A stretch of DNA of 64,000 nt from Streptomyces diacarni (GTDB taxonomy: Bacteria > Actinomycetota > Actinomycetes > Streptomycetales > Streptomycetaceae), in NCBI RefSeq assembly GCF_003323715.1, contig NZ_QOIN01000071.1, positions 62,001 through 126,000 on the forward strand, in the 5' to 3' direction. Positions 8,112 to 19,468 of this stretch are shown piece after piece. The stretch's first letter is position 1. Every line of letters starts with the position of its first letter. The notes beneath the pieces were generated by a model. It saw nothing but the letters and a program-made list of their open reading frames with translations. It made no database searches and was not told where the DNA came from. The position numbers and the translations under genes are program-made.

Positions 8112-8195
8112 TGCGCGAGGGGGGAGTTGAACCCCCACGTCCTTTCGGACACTGGAACCTGAATCCAGCGCGTCTGCCTATTCCGCCACTCGCGC
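8112..8195 (-). tRNA. tRNA-Leu (anticodon CAG)
   Basis: Class II tRNA of 84 nt. The acceptor arms GCGCGAG and CTCGCGC pair fully, and the anticodon loop TTCAGGT gives CAG, reading CUG leucine codons. A long variable arm (GTCCGAAAGGAC) and the T-arm GGGGGTTCAACTCCCCC are present. CCA is not encoded, so the CCA-adding enzyme would complete it. Confidence 0.96.
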
Positions 8196-8725
8196 ATTGG
8201 GTGTTGTCGGCTCGTCCGGAGCGGGCGCCTTCCGACATCCAGAAGATTAGCACGTCGAGCGGGGTGGATTCACATCCGTATTCGGGCCCCCTCCCGACCC
8301 GTCCCCCGCCTCTCCCCGCACGCTCCCTGCCCTGACGGGGCACGCTCCCAGCCGTGGTGCGGCACGCTCCCAGCCCTGGACGACGCCGCCAGGCCCAACC
8401 AGGCCCGCGCCCTGGCGCGGGCCTGGCGCGGGCCTGGCGCGGGCCTGGCGCGGCGGTGCGGGACTCAGTACGAGAACCCCGCGATCCATGCGACGCTGTA
8501 GGGCGGTACGGACGACTGTGGGCGGGGGCCGCGCGCGAACCACTGTGAGGGGCAACACTTGAGCAGCGTGCCCCACTGGGGAACCAGTCGATTTCCCCGC
8601 GCGTGGATACGATCAGTAAGCAGTACCGCAGGAGCACTGTGCCCGTACTCGGGGGGACACTGGGAAGCGGACTGGAGGCCGACCCGGTCGGCTAGGTCCG
8701 AGAGCATCTGGGAAGGAGGTGCGTC
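8196..8725. other. 530-bp spacer between tRNA-Leu and fhaA
   Basis: No convincing gene is seen on either strand. The stretch holds a short tandem repeat (8411-8454) and, on the right, the leader of the fhaA operon. A possible -10 element TACGAT lies at 8608-8613, about 110 bp before the fhaA start, without an obvious consensus -35. Confidence 0.5.
8411..8454. repeat. 11-bp tandem repeat upstream of fhaA
   Basis: Four head-to-tail copies of CCTGGCGCGGG, the last differing at its final base. No spacers, so it is not CRISPR-like. It is noncoding and its function is unknown. Confidence 0.8.
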
Positions 8726-9574
8726 GTGGGAGTTCTGAAGCGGTTCGAGCAGCGGCTCGAAGGCCTCGTCAACGGCACCTTCGCGAAGGTGTTCAAGTCC
8801 GAAGTGCAACCCGTCGAGATCGCGGGCGCCCTCCAGCGCGAGTGCGACAACAACGCCACGATCTGGAACCGAGAGCGCACGGTCGTCCCCAACGACTTCA
8901 TCGTCGAGCTGAGCCCGCCCGACTACGAGCGGCTCAGCCCCTACTCGGGCCAGCTCGGGGACGAACTCGCCAGCATGGTGCGGGACTACGCCAAACAGCA
9001 GCGCTACACGTTCATGGGGCCGATCAAGGTCCATCTGGAGAAGGCCGACGATCTGGACACCGGCCTGTACCGGGTGCGCAGCCGCACCCTGGCCTCCAGC
9101 ACCTCCCAGCCGCAGGCCGCGCAGGCCCAGCGGGCTCCGGACCGGCCCGGTGCCGCGGGGAACGGCGGCTACGGCTACCCGCCCCGCCCCTCCTCGGCAC
9201 CGCCGTCCGCGCCGTCAGCGCCCCCCGCGCCCTCTTCCCCGCCGCCGTACGCGCCGGGTCCCGCCGGTGCGGCCGGACCGCTGCCGGGCACCGAGACGCG
9301 GCGCTGGGTCGAGATCAACGGCAACCGCCACCAGATCTCGGGTCCGACGCTGGTGCTGGGCCGCAGCACGGAGGCCGACGTGCGGATCGACGACCCCGGG
9401 GTCTCGCGCCGGCACTGCGAGATCCGCGCGGGAAGCCCCTCCTCCATCCAGGATCTGGGCTCCACGAACGGCATCGTGGTGGACGGACAGCACACACAGC
9501 GCGCTACGCTCCGCGACGGCTCACGCATCGTGGTGGGCAGTACGACGATCATTTACCGGCAAGCCGAAGGGTGA
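8726..9574 (+). CDS. fhaA: FHA domain protein FhaA (DUF3662 + FHA)
   Basis: A 282-residue cytoplasmic phosphothreonine-binding protein. The N-terminal DUF3662 domain (MGVLKRFEQRLEGLVNGTFA) covers about residues 1-120. A Pro/Ser/Gly-rich linker follows to about 190. The FHA domain then carries the RSTEADVRIDDPGVSRRHCEI and DLGSTNGIVVDG motifs that read phospho-Thr. In mycobacteria FhaA is a partner of PknB and MurJ-type proteins in peptidoglycan control. The GTG start has a strong AAGGAGGTG site before it. It opens the fhaA-fhaB-phosphatase-ftsW-pbpA-pknB run. Confidence 0.93.
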   Translation: MGVLKRFEQRLEGLVNGTFAKVFKSEVQPVEIAGALQRECDNNATIWNRERTVVPNDFIVELSPPDYERLSPYSGQLGDELASMVRDYAKQQRYTFMGPIKVHLEKADDLDTGLYRVRSRTLASSTSQPQAAQAQRAPDRPGAAGNGGYGYPPRPSSAPPSAPSAPPAPSSPPPYAPGPAGAAGPLPGTETRRWVEINGNRHQISGPTLVLGRSTEADVRIDDPGVSRRHCEIRAGSPSSIQDLGSTNGIVVDGQHTQRATLRDGSRIVVGSTTIIYRQAEG

Positions 9575-9584
9575 AGCGGGGGCA

Positions 9585-10097
9585 ATGTCAGAGCTGACCC
9601 TCACGGTCATGCGGTTGGGGTTTCTCGCCGTACTGTGGCTGTTCGTCATCGTGTCCATCCAGGTCATCAGGAGTGACCTGTTCGGCACCAGGGTGACGCA
9701 GCGCACCACCCGTCGCGCCGACCAGCGTCCCGCTCAGCGGGCACAGCCGCAGCAGCCACCGCAGCAGGGTGGCGGCCGGCGCGGGCGCGGCGCGGGCCGC
9801 AACGCCCCCAGCAAGCTCGTGGTGTCCGAGGGGTCGCTGACGGGTACGACGGTGGCGCTCCAGGGGCAGACGATCACCCTGGGCCGCGCGCACGACTCCA
9901 CGATCGTGCTGGACGACGACTACGCGTCCTCGCGGCATGCCAGGATCTACCCGGACCGTGACGGCAGGTGGATCGTCGAGGATCTCGGGTCGACCAACGG
10001 CACGTATCTCGACCGCACCCGGCTCACCACACCGACGCCGATCCCGCTCGAAGCGCCGATCCGCATCGGCAAGACGGTCATCGAGCTGCGGAAGTAG
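9585..10097 (+). CDS. fhaB: FHA domain membrane protein FhaB
   Basis: A 170-residue protein with one N-terminal membrane segment (LTVMRLGFLAVLWLFVIVSIQVI), a Gln/Arg-rich linker, and a C-terminal FHA domain with LGRAHDSTIVLDDDYASSRHARIY and DLGSTNGTYLD. It corresponds to FhaB/FipA of actinobacteria, a PknB substrate linked to division proteins. The ATG at 9585 was chosen because it follows the fhaA stop by 10 bases and places the membrane helix at the N-terminus; a frame starting further upstream only overlaps fhaA. Confidence 0.92.
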   Translation: MSELTLTVMRLGFLAVLWLFVIVSIQVIRSDLFGTRVTQRTTRRADQRPAQRAQPQQPPQQGGGRRGRGAGRNAPSKLVVSEGSLTGTTVALQGQTITLGRAHDSTIVLDDDYASSRHARIYPDRDGRWIVEDLGSTNGTYLDRTRLTTPTPIPLEAPIRIGKTVIELRK

Positions 10098-10127
10098 TAC
10101 CGACATGACGACCGGAGGGTGGGCACC

Positions 10128-11801
10128 GTGCGGATGTACCCGGAGCCGACGGGCGAGGTGCGCATGAGCCTGTCACTGCGCTTTGCCGCCGGATCACACG
10201 ACGGCATGATCCGTGAGCACAACGAGGACTCCGGCTATGCCGGTCCCCGGCTGCTCGCGGTCGCCGACGGCATGGGCGGCCAGGCCGCCGGCGAGGTCGC
10301 CTCCTCCGAGGTGATCTCCGCCATGGTCCAGCTCGACGAGGACATTCCCGGCTCGGACATCCTCACCTCGCTCGGGACCACGGTGCAGCGTGCCAACGAT
10401 CAGCTGCGGCTGATGGTCGAGGAGGACCCGCAGCTGGAGGGCATGGGCACGACGCTCACGGCCCTGCTGTGGACGGGGCAGCGCCTCGGGCTGGTCCACG
10501 TCGGCGACTCGCGGGCCTATCTGCTGCGCGAGGGGCAGCTCACCCAGATCACGCAGGACCACACCTGGGTGCAGCGGCTGGTGGACGAGGGCCGCATCAC
10601 CGAGGAGGAGGCCACCACGCACCCGCAGCGCTCGCTGCTGATGCGCGCGCTGGGCAGCGGTGACCACGTCGAGCCCGATCTGTCGATCCGCGAGGTGCGC
10701 GCGGGGGACCGCTACCTGCTGTGCTCCGACGGGCTGTCGGCCGTCGTCTCGCACCAGACGATCGAGGAGACGCTGGCCGGCTACCACGGCGCGCAGGACA
10801 CCGTGCAGGAGCTGATCCAGCTCGCGCTGCGCGGCGGTGGCCCCGACAACATCACGTGCATCGTCGCCGATGTCCTGGACGTCGACCACGAGGACACGCT
10901 GCACACCCAGCTCAACGACACCCCCGTCATCGTCGGCGCCGTCGCCGAGACGCAGCAGCAGTTGACGGGCGGCGCGCTGGGCAGCACTCCGGCGGCCCGC
11001 GCCGCCGAGCTGGGCCGCGGCCAGGGCGTGCCTCCGCAGGGGCAGCCGGGCACCCCGGAGGGGTTCGGGCCGCCGAGCGGCGATCCGGCGGCGCCCGCGG
11101 GCGCGTTCGGTCCGTTCGCCGACGAGGACTTCACCAAGCCGGGCAAGGGCGGCAAGGGCAGGTGGATCAAGCGTTCGCTGTGGATCGCCCTGGCGCTGGC
11201 CGTGGTGGGCGGCGGTCTGTACGGCGGCTACCGCTGGACGCAGACGCAGTACTACGTGGGCGCCAACGGTGACCACGTCGCGCTCTACCGCGGCATCAAT
11301 CAGGAGCTGGCCGGCGTCTCGCTGCACAAGGTCGACGAGGACCGCCCCGACGTCGAACTCAAGTACCTGGCGGGCTTCCAGCGCAACCAGGTCAAGGAGA
11401 CCATCGCGCTGAACGACCGGGGCGAGGCCAAGGACAAGCTCACCGAGCTGAGCGAGCAGGCCGAGGTCTGCCGGATCGTCGCCGAGCAGAAGAAGCAGCC
11501 CAAGAACTCCGACAAGGGGGACAAGGAGGACAAGGGCGGCAAGGGTTCCGAGAAGTCCGAGAAGCAGCGCAAGGACGAGCAGAACCGGCCCGGTGACGCC
11601 ACCACAGGCGGCGGGGTCGGCAACGGGACCGGCACCGCCGGCGCGGACGCGGGGAACGCCGGCGTCGGCGCGGCCACCCGCACCGCCTTCACCTCCGGCT
11701 CCACCCACGACACCACTGGCGCCGCCTCCGACACTCCGTCGCCGAGCCCCAAGCTCACGAAGGAGCAGCAGGATCTGGCCAAGCAGTGCACCGCGCCGTA
11801 G
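10128..11801 (+). CDS. pstP: PP2C-family Ser/Thr protein phosphatase (PstP/PppA type)
   Basis: Membrane-anchored metal-dependent phosphatase that opposes PknB, about 557 residues. The catalytic PP2C domain fills the first 235 residues, with DGMIREHNEDS, VADGMGGQAAGEVAS, VGDSRAYLL and GGGPDNITCIV metal-binding motifs. One membrane helix (RSLWIALALAVVGGGLYGGYR) lies near residue 350, followed by an extracytoplasmic part that ends Lys/Asp- and then Gly/Ala/Thr-rich. I prefer GTG 10128 because GGAGG ends 9 bases before it; GTG 10119 would overlap the ribosome site. Confidence 0.93.
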   Translation: MRMYPEPTGEVRMSLSLRFAAGSHDGMIREHNEDSGYAGPRLLAVADGMGGQAAGEVASSEVISAMVQLDEDIPGSDILTSLGTTVQRANDQLRLMVEEDPQLEGMGTTLTALLWTGQRLGLVHVGDSRAYLLREGQLTQITQDHTWVQRLVDEGRITEEEATTHPQRSLLMRALGSGDHVEPDLSIREVRAGDRYLLCSDGLSAVVSHQTIEETLAGYHGAQDTVQELIQLALRGGGPDNITCIVADVLDVDHEDTLHTQLNDTPVIVGAVAETQQQLTGGALGSTPAARAAELGRGQGVPPQGQPGTPEGFGPPSGDPAAPAGAFGPFADEDFTKPGKGGKGRWIKRSLWIALALAVVGGGLYGGYRWTQTQYYVGANGDHVALYRGINQELAGVSLHKVDEDRPDVELKYLAGFQRNQVKETIALNDRGEAKDKLTELSEQAEVCRIVAEQKKQPKNSDKGDKEDKGGKGSEKSEKQRKDEQNRPGDATTGGGVGNGTGTAGADAGNAGVGAATRTAFTSGSTHDTTGAASDTPSPSPKLTKEQQDLAKQCTAP

Positions 11802-11815
11802 GGGGCGGCACAGGC

Positions 11816-13243
11816 ATGAGCAACCTCACCACCACCACGGGCAGCAACACCACCGTGTCCTCCGGCGGACTGCCGAGCCGCCGCAACACGGAGCTGGCGA
11901 TGCTCGTCTTCGCCGTGCTGATCCCGGTCTTCGCGTACGCCAACGTGGGTCTGGCGATCAACGACAAGCTGCCCTCGGGCATGCTCGGCTACGGCTTCGG
12001 GATGGTGCTGCTGGCCGGTGTGGGGCACCTCGTGGTACGCCGCTACGCGCCCTACGCCGATCCGCTGCTGCTGCCGCTGGCCACGCTGCTCAACGGCCTG
12101 GGTCTGGTGCTGATCTGGCGTCTCGACCAGTCCGAGCGGCTGCACCAGCGCGCCGAGAACCTCTTCGGCTCGTTCACCCCCGACGCCCCCAAGCAGCTGC
12201 TGTACTCGGCTATCGGGCTGGCGCTGTTCGTGGCGATCCTGCTGTTCCTCAAGGATCACCGGGTGCTGCAGCGCTACACGTACATCTCCATGGCCGTCGG
12301 CCTGGTGCTGCTGGTGCTGCCGGTGTTCTTCAAGCCGGTCAACGGCGCGCGGATCTGGGTCAGTATCGGCCCGATCAATCTCCAGCCGGGTGAGTTCGTC
12401 AAGATCATCATCGCGATCTTCTTCGCGGGCTATCTGATGGTGAAACGGGACGCCCTGGCGCTGGCCTCCCGCCGCTTCATGGGTCTGTACCTGCCGCGCG
12501 GGCGCGACCTGGGGCCGATCCTGGTGATCTGGGGCCTCAGCCTGATGATCCTGGTCTTCGAGACCGACCTGGGCACCTCGCTGCTGTTCTTCGGCCTCTT
12601 CGTGATCATGCTGTACGTCGCCACCGAGCGGACCAGTTGGATCGTCTTCGGCCTGCTCCTGTCAGCCGGCGGCGCCTCCCTCGTGGCCACGTTCGAACCG
12701 CACGTGCAAGACCGCGTCCAGGCCTGGCTGCACCCCTTCTCGCAGGAGGTCATCCAGGCCACCGGCAGCGACCAGATCGCCCAGGCGCTGTGGGCGTTCG
12801 GCTCGGGCGGAGTGCTCGGCACCGGCTGGGGCCAGGGCAACTCCGACCTGATCGGCTTCGCCGCGAACTCCGACTTCATCCTCGCCACGGTCGGCGAGGA
12901 GCTCGGCCTCACCGGCATGATGGCCGTCCTGCTGCTGTACGGACTGATCGTCGAGCGCGGCGTCCGTACGGCGCTCGCCGCCCGCGACCCGTTCGGCAAG
13001 CTGCTGGCCGTCGGCCTGTCCGGCGCCTTCGGGCTCCAGGTCTTCGTCGTCGCCGGCGGCGTCATGGGCCTGATCCCGCTGACCGGTATGACCATGCCGT
13101 TCCTGGCCTCCGGCGGCTCCTCCGTGATCGCCAACTGGGCCCTGATCGGCATTCTGCTGCGCATCAGCGACACCGCCCGCCGCCCCGCGCCGGCCCCCGC
13201 GCCCTCACCCGACGCCGAGATGACTCAGGTGGTCCGCCCGTGA
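11816..13243 (+). CDS. SEDS family cell-cycle protein (FtsW/RodA/SpoVE)
   Basis: Polytopic membrane protein of 475 residues from the ATG at 11816, 15 bases after the phosphatase stop. SEDS proteins are peptidoglycan glycosyltransferases that pair with a class B PBP, here encoded directly downstream. Typical features are many hydrophobic helices, the segment NGARIWVSIGPINLQPGEFVKI, the ETDLGTSLLFFG loop and the C-terminal GMTMPFLASGGSS signature. The cluster position makes it the partner of the adjacent PbpA. Its stop overlaps the next GTG. Confidence 0.95.
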   Translation: MSNLTTTTGSNTTVSSGGLPSRRNTELAMLVFAVLIPVFAYANVGLAINDKLPSGMLGYGFGMVLLAGVGHLVVRRYAPYADPLLLPLATLLNGLGLVLIWRLDQSERLHQRAENLFGSFTPDAPKQLLYSAIGLALFVAILLFLKDHRVLQRYTYISMAVGLVLLVLPVFFKPVNGARIWVSIGPINLQPGEFVKIIIAIFFAGYLMVKRDALALASRRFMGLYLPRGRDLGPILVIWGLSLMILVFETDLGTSLLFFGLFVIMLYVATERTSWIVFGLLLSAGGASLVATFEPHVQDRVQAWLHPFSQEVIQATGSDQIAQALWAFGSGGVLGTGWGQGNSDLIGFAANSDFILATVGEELGLTGMMAVLLLYGLIVERGVRTALAARDPFGKLLAVGLSGAFGLQVFVVAGGVMGLIPLTGMTMPFLASGGSSVIANWALIGILLRISDTARRPAPAPAPSPDAEMTQVVRP

Positions 13244-14730
13244 ACAAGCCCCTGCGCCGGATCGCGATCTTCTGCGGTCTGCTCGTGATGGCCCTGCTCG
13301 TGCGGACGAACTGGCTGCAGTTCGTCCAGGCCGACGAGCTGAAGACCGACCCGGACAACAGACGCGTCTCCATCGCCCGGTACGCGCAGCCGCGCGGCAA
13401 CATCATCGTGGACGGCAAGTCGGTCACCGGGTCCGCGGCCACCGACGGCACCGACTTCAAGTACAAGCGCACCTACAAGGACGGCAAGATGTGGGCGCCG
13501 GTCACCGGTTACGCCTCGCAGGCGTTCGGTGCCAACCAGCTGGAGAAGCTGTACGACCCCATCCTCACCGGCGACGACGACCGGCTGTTCTTCAACCGCA
13601 CCATCGACATGGTCACCGGCAAGCCGCAGAAGGGCGGCAACGTCGTCACGACGCTGAGCGCCAAGGCGCAGAAGGCGGCCTACGACGGACTGGGTGACAA
13701 GAAGGGCGCGGTCGCCGCGATCGACCCGTCGACGGGTGCCATCCTGGCGCTGGCCAACAAGCCCTCCTACGACGCGTCCGCCTTCGCCGGCAACGGCGAC
13801 AAGGACAGCAAGGCGTGGACCGCCCTGCAGAAGAAGAACAACCCCGACGACCCGATGCTGAACCGGGCGCTGCGCCAGACCTACCCGCCGGGCTCGACCT
13901 TCAAGGTCGTCACCGCGGCGGCGGGGCTGGAGAGCGGCGACTACGACATCGACTCCAAGACGGACTCGCCCGACCCCTACAGGCTGCCGAACACCAGCAA
14001 GGACCTGGGCAACGAGGGCAACATCCCGCAGTGCGAGGACGCCAGCATCCGCGTGGCTCTGCAGTGGTCCTGCAACACCGTCTTCGCCAAGATGTCCGAC
14101 GAGCTCGGCAACGACGAGATGATCGAGACGGCCGAGAAGTTCGGCTTCGAGAAGGACGTCGAGGGCGGCACGCTCGACCCGGACCTGGACACCCCGGTGC
14201 GGCCCGCCAAGAGCATCTACCCCAAGGACACCCGCCCGCAGAACGCCCAGGCGGGTATCGGCCAGGCCTCCAACCGCGCCACCCCGCTCCAGATGGCCAT
14301 GGTCGCCTCGGCGGTCGCCAACGACGGCAAGCTGATGAAGCCGTACATGGTCGACAAGCTCGTCGCGCCCAACCTCAACACCGTCGAGCAGACCAAGCCG
14401 GAGGAGCTGAGCCAGCCGGTCTCCGCTCAGAACGCCCAGAAGCTCCAGTCGGCCATGGAGACGGTCGTGGAGAAGGGCACGGGAACCGCGGGCAAGATCC
14501 CGAACGTCACTGTCGGCGGCAAGACCGGTACCGCGCAGCACGGCGAGAACAACAAGGACAATCCGTACGCCTGGTTCATTTCGTACGCGAAGACGAGTGA
14601 CGGATCTCCTGTGGCCGTCGCTGTAGTGGTGGAGAGTTCCGACACACTCCGCGACGACATCGCGGGTGGCAAGCTGGCGGCGCCGATCGCGAAGGACGTG
14701 ATGGAGGCCGTCCTCGACGAGAAGCGGTGA
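13240..14730 (+). CDS. pbpA: Class B penicillin-binding protein PbpA
   Basis: Monofunctional D,D-transpeptidase, 496 residues, acting outside the membrane to cross-link peptidoglycan. It has one N-terminal membrane anchor (IAIFCGLLVMALLV), a PBP dimerisation region, and the transpeptidase domain with STFK at 219-222, SCN at the SxN position and KTGTAQ. The GTG at 13240 overlaps the ftsW-like stop, so SEDS polymerase and PBP are translationally coupled. Confidence 0.95.
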   Translation: MNKPLRRIAIFCGLLVMALLVRTNWLQFVQADELKTDPDNRRVSIARYAQPRGNIIVDGKSVTGSAATDGTDFKYKRTYKDGKMWAPVTGYASQAFGANQLEKLYDPILTGDDDRLFFNRTIDMVTGKPQKGGNVVTTLSAKAQKAAYDGLGDKKGAVAAIDPSTGAILALANKPSYDASAFAGNGDKDSKAWTALQKKNNPDDPMLNRALRQTYPPGSTFKVVTAAAGLESGDYDIDSKTDSPDPYRLPNTSKDLGNEGNIPQCEDASIRVALQWSCNTVFAKMSDELGNDEMIETAEKFGFEKDVEGGTLDPDLDTPVRPAKSIYPKDTRPQNAQAGIGQASNRATPLQMAMVASAVANDGKLMKPYMVDKLVAPNLNTVEQTKPEELSQPVSAQNAQKLQSAMETVVEKGTGTAGKIPNVTVGGKTGTAQHGENNKDNPYAWFISYAKTSDGSPVAVAVVVESSDTLRDDIAGGKLAAPIAKDVMEAVLDEKR

Positions 14731-14909
14731 CATCGACCGGCGGCCTCGGGTGATGCCGGTCACCACGACCACACCAGGCACGCAACCAGTGGCGGGTACC
14801 GTATGCCGAGCAGCACACCGCCGTGTCGCAAGCCTGGGGGTGTCACCCGGCCGGAAGCCGGGGGAGACCCACGCGCAGCGGCACGGAAGACCGGAGAGGG
14901 CTGGAGACT

Positions 14910-16868
<1,959 letters not shown>

Positions 16869-16944
16869 CCCGGTGCTCTGGGCTGGTGCCCTTGGCTGGT
16901 GCCCTGGGCTGATGCCGAACGCGTCGGTGCCGGCCGTCGGCTGA

Positions 16945-17058
16945 TCCGCCGGGCCCTCGCCGCTGTGGTGACCCGCCGTCGCGGCGGTCAAGGGTGTGGG
17001 GGCTCGCGCCCCCACACCCCCCGCGACTGCCACTCCACCGCGGCGAGGGCCCGGCGGA
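16945..17058. terminator. Large nested inverted repeat between convergent pknB and sortase genes
   Basis: The outer arms (16945-16963 and 17040-17058) are a perfect 19-bp inverted repeat. Between them sits a second perfect 12-bp hairpin with a 4-base loop (16992-17003 and 17008-17019). It fills most of the gap between two converging genes, so a bidirectional terminator is the simplest reading. Confidence 0.75.
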
Positions 17059-17088
17059 AGAGCGGGCAGCCGCAGCCCCCACCCACGG

Positions 17089-17955
17089 TCAGCGGAGCTC
17101 GGCGGGGGCCGTGCGGTCCTCGTCGACGTCCTGGGTGCGCACGAGCTCGCCCCAGACGATGTAGCGGTACTTCGAGGTGTAGACGGGCGTGCAGGTCGTC
17201 AGGGTGATGTAGCGGCCGCGCGCCTTCTTGCCCGAGCCCTTCGGGACGGCGTCGAGCACGTCGACGTTGTACTTCGAGGTCTGCGGCAGCGTCTCGAACA
17301 CCTTGTAGACGTACCAGGTGTTCTTCGTCTCGAAGACGATCGCGTCGCCCTTGTCTATCTTGTCGATGTCGTGGAACTTCGCCCCGTGCCCGTCGCGGTG
17401 CGCGGCGAGGGAGAAGTTGCCCGACTGGTCCTGGGGGAGGGCCGACTTGACGGGCTTGGTGTAGTAGCCCGCGATGCCCTGGTTGAGCTCCTTGGGGTCG
17501 GTGCCCTTCTTGACCAGGATGTCCTTCTCCGACATCGACGGTACGTGCAGGAAACCGATACCGTCCCTGGTGTCGAGGTCACCGGGCCCGCGGTCGGCGG
17601 CCCAGTGCTCCCGCACCCGGTCGCTCTCCTTCTTGGCCTGCCGGTCGGCGAGGACGTTGGTCCACCACAGCGAGTAGACGACGAACAGGGCGAGCACGAG
17701 CCCCGCGGTGATGAGGAGTTCACCGAAGACACCGACGGCGACGGCCACCCGCCCCCGCCGGACCGACCCACCGTCCGCCCCCTCACCCGACGCCGCTGGG
17801 TCCTTCTGCTCGTCCGGCCCCGCGGAATCCCTGAGCTCACCCGGCCCCTCGGAAGTTTCGAGCTCATCCGGCGTCTCGGGGTCCTCCTGAGGCGCCTCAG
17901 CGGGCTCCCCCCGGTCCACGGCCTTGTCCGCGGACTCCCGCTCGCGCTCGCTCAC
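17089..17955 (-). CDS. Class E sortase
   Basis: Membrane-anchored cysteine transpeptidase of 288 residues, likely attaching LAXTG-type surface proteins such as chaplins. It has an acidic cytoplasmic N-terminus of about 65 residues, a membrane helix (GVFGELLITAGLVLALFVVYSLWW), then the sortase fold. The catalytic His is in LAAHRDGHG, the Cys is C255 in TLTTC and the Arg is R264 in KYRYIVWG. The GTG at 17955 is the only well-placed start. It is the last of a run of minus-strand genes that includes two other sortases. Confidence 0.94.
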   Translation of the reverse strand: MSERERESADKAVDRGEPAEAPQEDPETPDELETSEGPGELRDSAGPDEQKDPAASGEGADGGSVRRGRVAVAVGVFGELLITAGLVLALFVVYSLWWTNVLADRQAKKESDRVREHWAADRGPGDLDTRDGIGFLHVPSMSEKDILVKKGTDPKELNQGIAGYYTKPVKSALPQDQSGNFSLAAHRDGHGAKFHDIDKIDKGDAIVFETKNTWYVYKVFETLPQTSKYNVDVLDAVPKGSGKKARGRYITLTTCTPVYTSKYRYIVWGELVRTQDVDEDRTAPAELR

Positions 17956-18019
17956 TGTGCCGCCTCCACCGCTCCGCCGCCTCGTTGCCCATCGTTCCGC
18001 CGGGCCCCACCCGCCGGTG

Positions 18020-19468
18020 TCAGTCGACGAGCGCGTCCGGCTTGCCCTTGCTGCGCGGACGCTCGTCCACCATTTTGCCCCAGACGATCAGACGGTACTT
18101 CGAGGTGAACTCCGGGGTGCAGGTGGTCAGCGTGACGTACCGACCGGGCTCCGCGAAGCCCGACTTGGGCGGAACCGGGTCGATCACGCCCGTGTCGGAC
18201 GGGGACGTGGAGGGGAGTTGCCGCGTGACCTTGTAGGTGTAGTACTTCGACTGCGTCTCGACCACGACCACGTCGCCGGGCTCCAGCCGGTTGATGTAAC
18301 GGAACGGCTCGCCATGGGTGTTGCGGTGCCCGGCGAGCGCGAAGTTGCCCTTGCGGTCCCACGGCATGGCCGTCTTCAGCGGCTCGGTGGCGTAGTGGCC
18401 GACCATGCCCTTGTCGAGCACCTTCGTCTTGGAGACGCCCTGCGCGATGGGGGCGGTGACGTCGATCCGCGGGATGTGGATGACGGCGAAGCCCTCACCG
18501 GGTTCGAAGGCGCCCGGCTTCCGCTCGGGATCGACGCCCTTGCCCGGCTGGTGCCTGTCCCACTGCTCGTGCAGCTTGTCGGTCGCGCCGCCCGCCTGCT
18601 GGTTGGCGCGGATGTTGCTCCACCACACCTGGTACACCACGAAGAGCATCATCAGCACGCCGCAGGTGATGAAGGCCTCGCCGATGGCGCGGCTGGCGAT
18701 GATCCCGGGCCCCGGCTTGAGCGCCCGCGCCGCCCTGCGGGCCTCCAACCGCGAGGGCCCCGGCGGGCGTTCGGTACGGGATGGACCGCCGGCCTCGCGC
18801 CGGGGCGCCCGCAGCCCGAGCGTGCTGGGCCCCTCCTCCCGTGCCTCCACCCGTCTCTCCCCCGGCACACCCGACCTGCGCGGCACGGACCGCTCGCGGT
18901 CCGCAGGCGCAACCGGCGCCGCAGGGGCGGAAGGCGGGGCGGAAGCCGCGTCCGGCGCGGGTGCGCCGTGGAGGGCGCCGCCGTGGGGCGCGTGGGCGTA
19001 CGTGCCGGGCGGCGGCGCGGGCGGCCCGCCGTGCCCCGCGGGGCCGTAGGCATCCGGCTGCGGCGGCGCGGGCCGCGGCTGCCGGGAGGGCGGCCCGGGC
19101 TGGGAGGGCGGCTGCGGCCGCAGCGGCGGCTGTCCGCCGCCGAGATACGGGTCAGCGCCGGGCTCGCCCGGCTCCGGGGCGAACCACCACGACGCCTCGT
19201 CCCGGCCCCTCTCCGCGCCGTACGGCCCCCCCTCGGCCCCCGCCACGGGCTCGGGCGCGGGCTGTTCCGCCACCGGCTCCGGGGCGGGCTCGGGCGCGTG
19301 GCCCTCCGCCGGGGGTCTCGGGGCAGGCAGCGGGTCGTTGAGCGGGTCGGCGAGGGCGTCGATGGCCGCACGGTACGGGTCGTACGACGCACCGTGCCCT
19401 CCCCCGGCGTCCTGGGTGCCCTCGGCGCTCCCCGCGCCTCGCGCACCCTCGCCGTGGCCGGTCGTCAC
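18020..19468 (-). CDS. Class E sortase with long Pro-rich cytoplasmic tail
   Basis: Sortase of about 482 residues. The first 300 are Pro/Ala/Glu/Gly-rich and look disordered, then a membrane helix (AIGEAFITCGVLMMLFVVYQVWW) and the catalytic domain with AGHRNTHG, TLTTC (C450) and KYRLIVWG (R459). I chose the GTG at 19468 because it overlaps the amidotransferase stop as GTGA. The frame stays open much further upstream, but only as a shadow of the amidotransferase gene. The C-terminus GKPDAL is shared with the third sortase, pointing to a common origin. Confidence 0.9.
   Translation of the reverse strand: MTTGHGEGARGAGSAEGTQDAGGGHGASYDPYRAAIDALADPLNDPLPAPRPPAEGHAPEPAPEPVAEQPAPEPVAGAEGGPYGAERGRDEASWWFAPEPGEPGADPYLGGGQPPLRPQPPSQPGPPSRQPRPAPPQPDAYGPAGHGGPPAPPPGTYAHAPHGGALHGAPAPDAASAPPSAPAAPVAPADRERSVPRRSGVPGERRVEAREEGPSTLGLRAPRREAGGPSRTERPPGPSRLEARRAARALKPGPGIIASRAIGEAFITCGVLMMLFVVYQVWWSNIRANQQAGGATDKLHEQWDRHQPGKGVDPERKPGAFEPGEGFAVIHIPRIDVTAPIAQGVSKTKVLDKGMVGHYATEPLKTAMPWDRKGNFALAGHRNTHGEPFRYINRLEPGDVVVVETQSKYYTYKVTRQLPSTSPSDTGVIDPVPPKSGFAEPGRYVTLTTCTPEFTSKYRLIVWGKMVDERPRSKGKPDALVD

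Noticed and set aside
8112..8195. tRNA-Leu as an integration site for the accessory region to its left
   Set aside because: No integrase gene and no duplicated tRNA 3' end was found near 1-8 kb, so there is no evidence of an integrated element.
7931..8335. 134-codon plus-strand frame across tRNA-Leu
   Set aside because: It reads through the antisense of a certain tRNA gene and its terminator and has no ribosome site.
8411..8454. Short array considered as CRISPR-like
   Set aside because: Units are 11 bp without spacers and no cas gene is nearby; it is a simple tandem repeat.
16945..17058. Insertion sequence between pknB and the sortase gene
   Set aside because: There is no transposase frame and no visible target-site duplication; only the inverted repeats are certain, so it is recorded as a terminator-like element.
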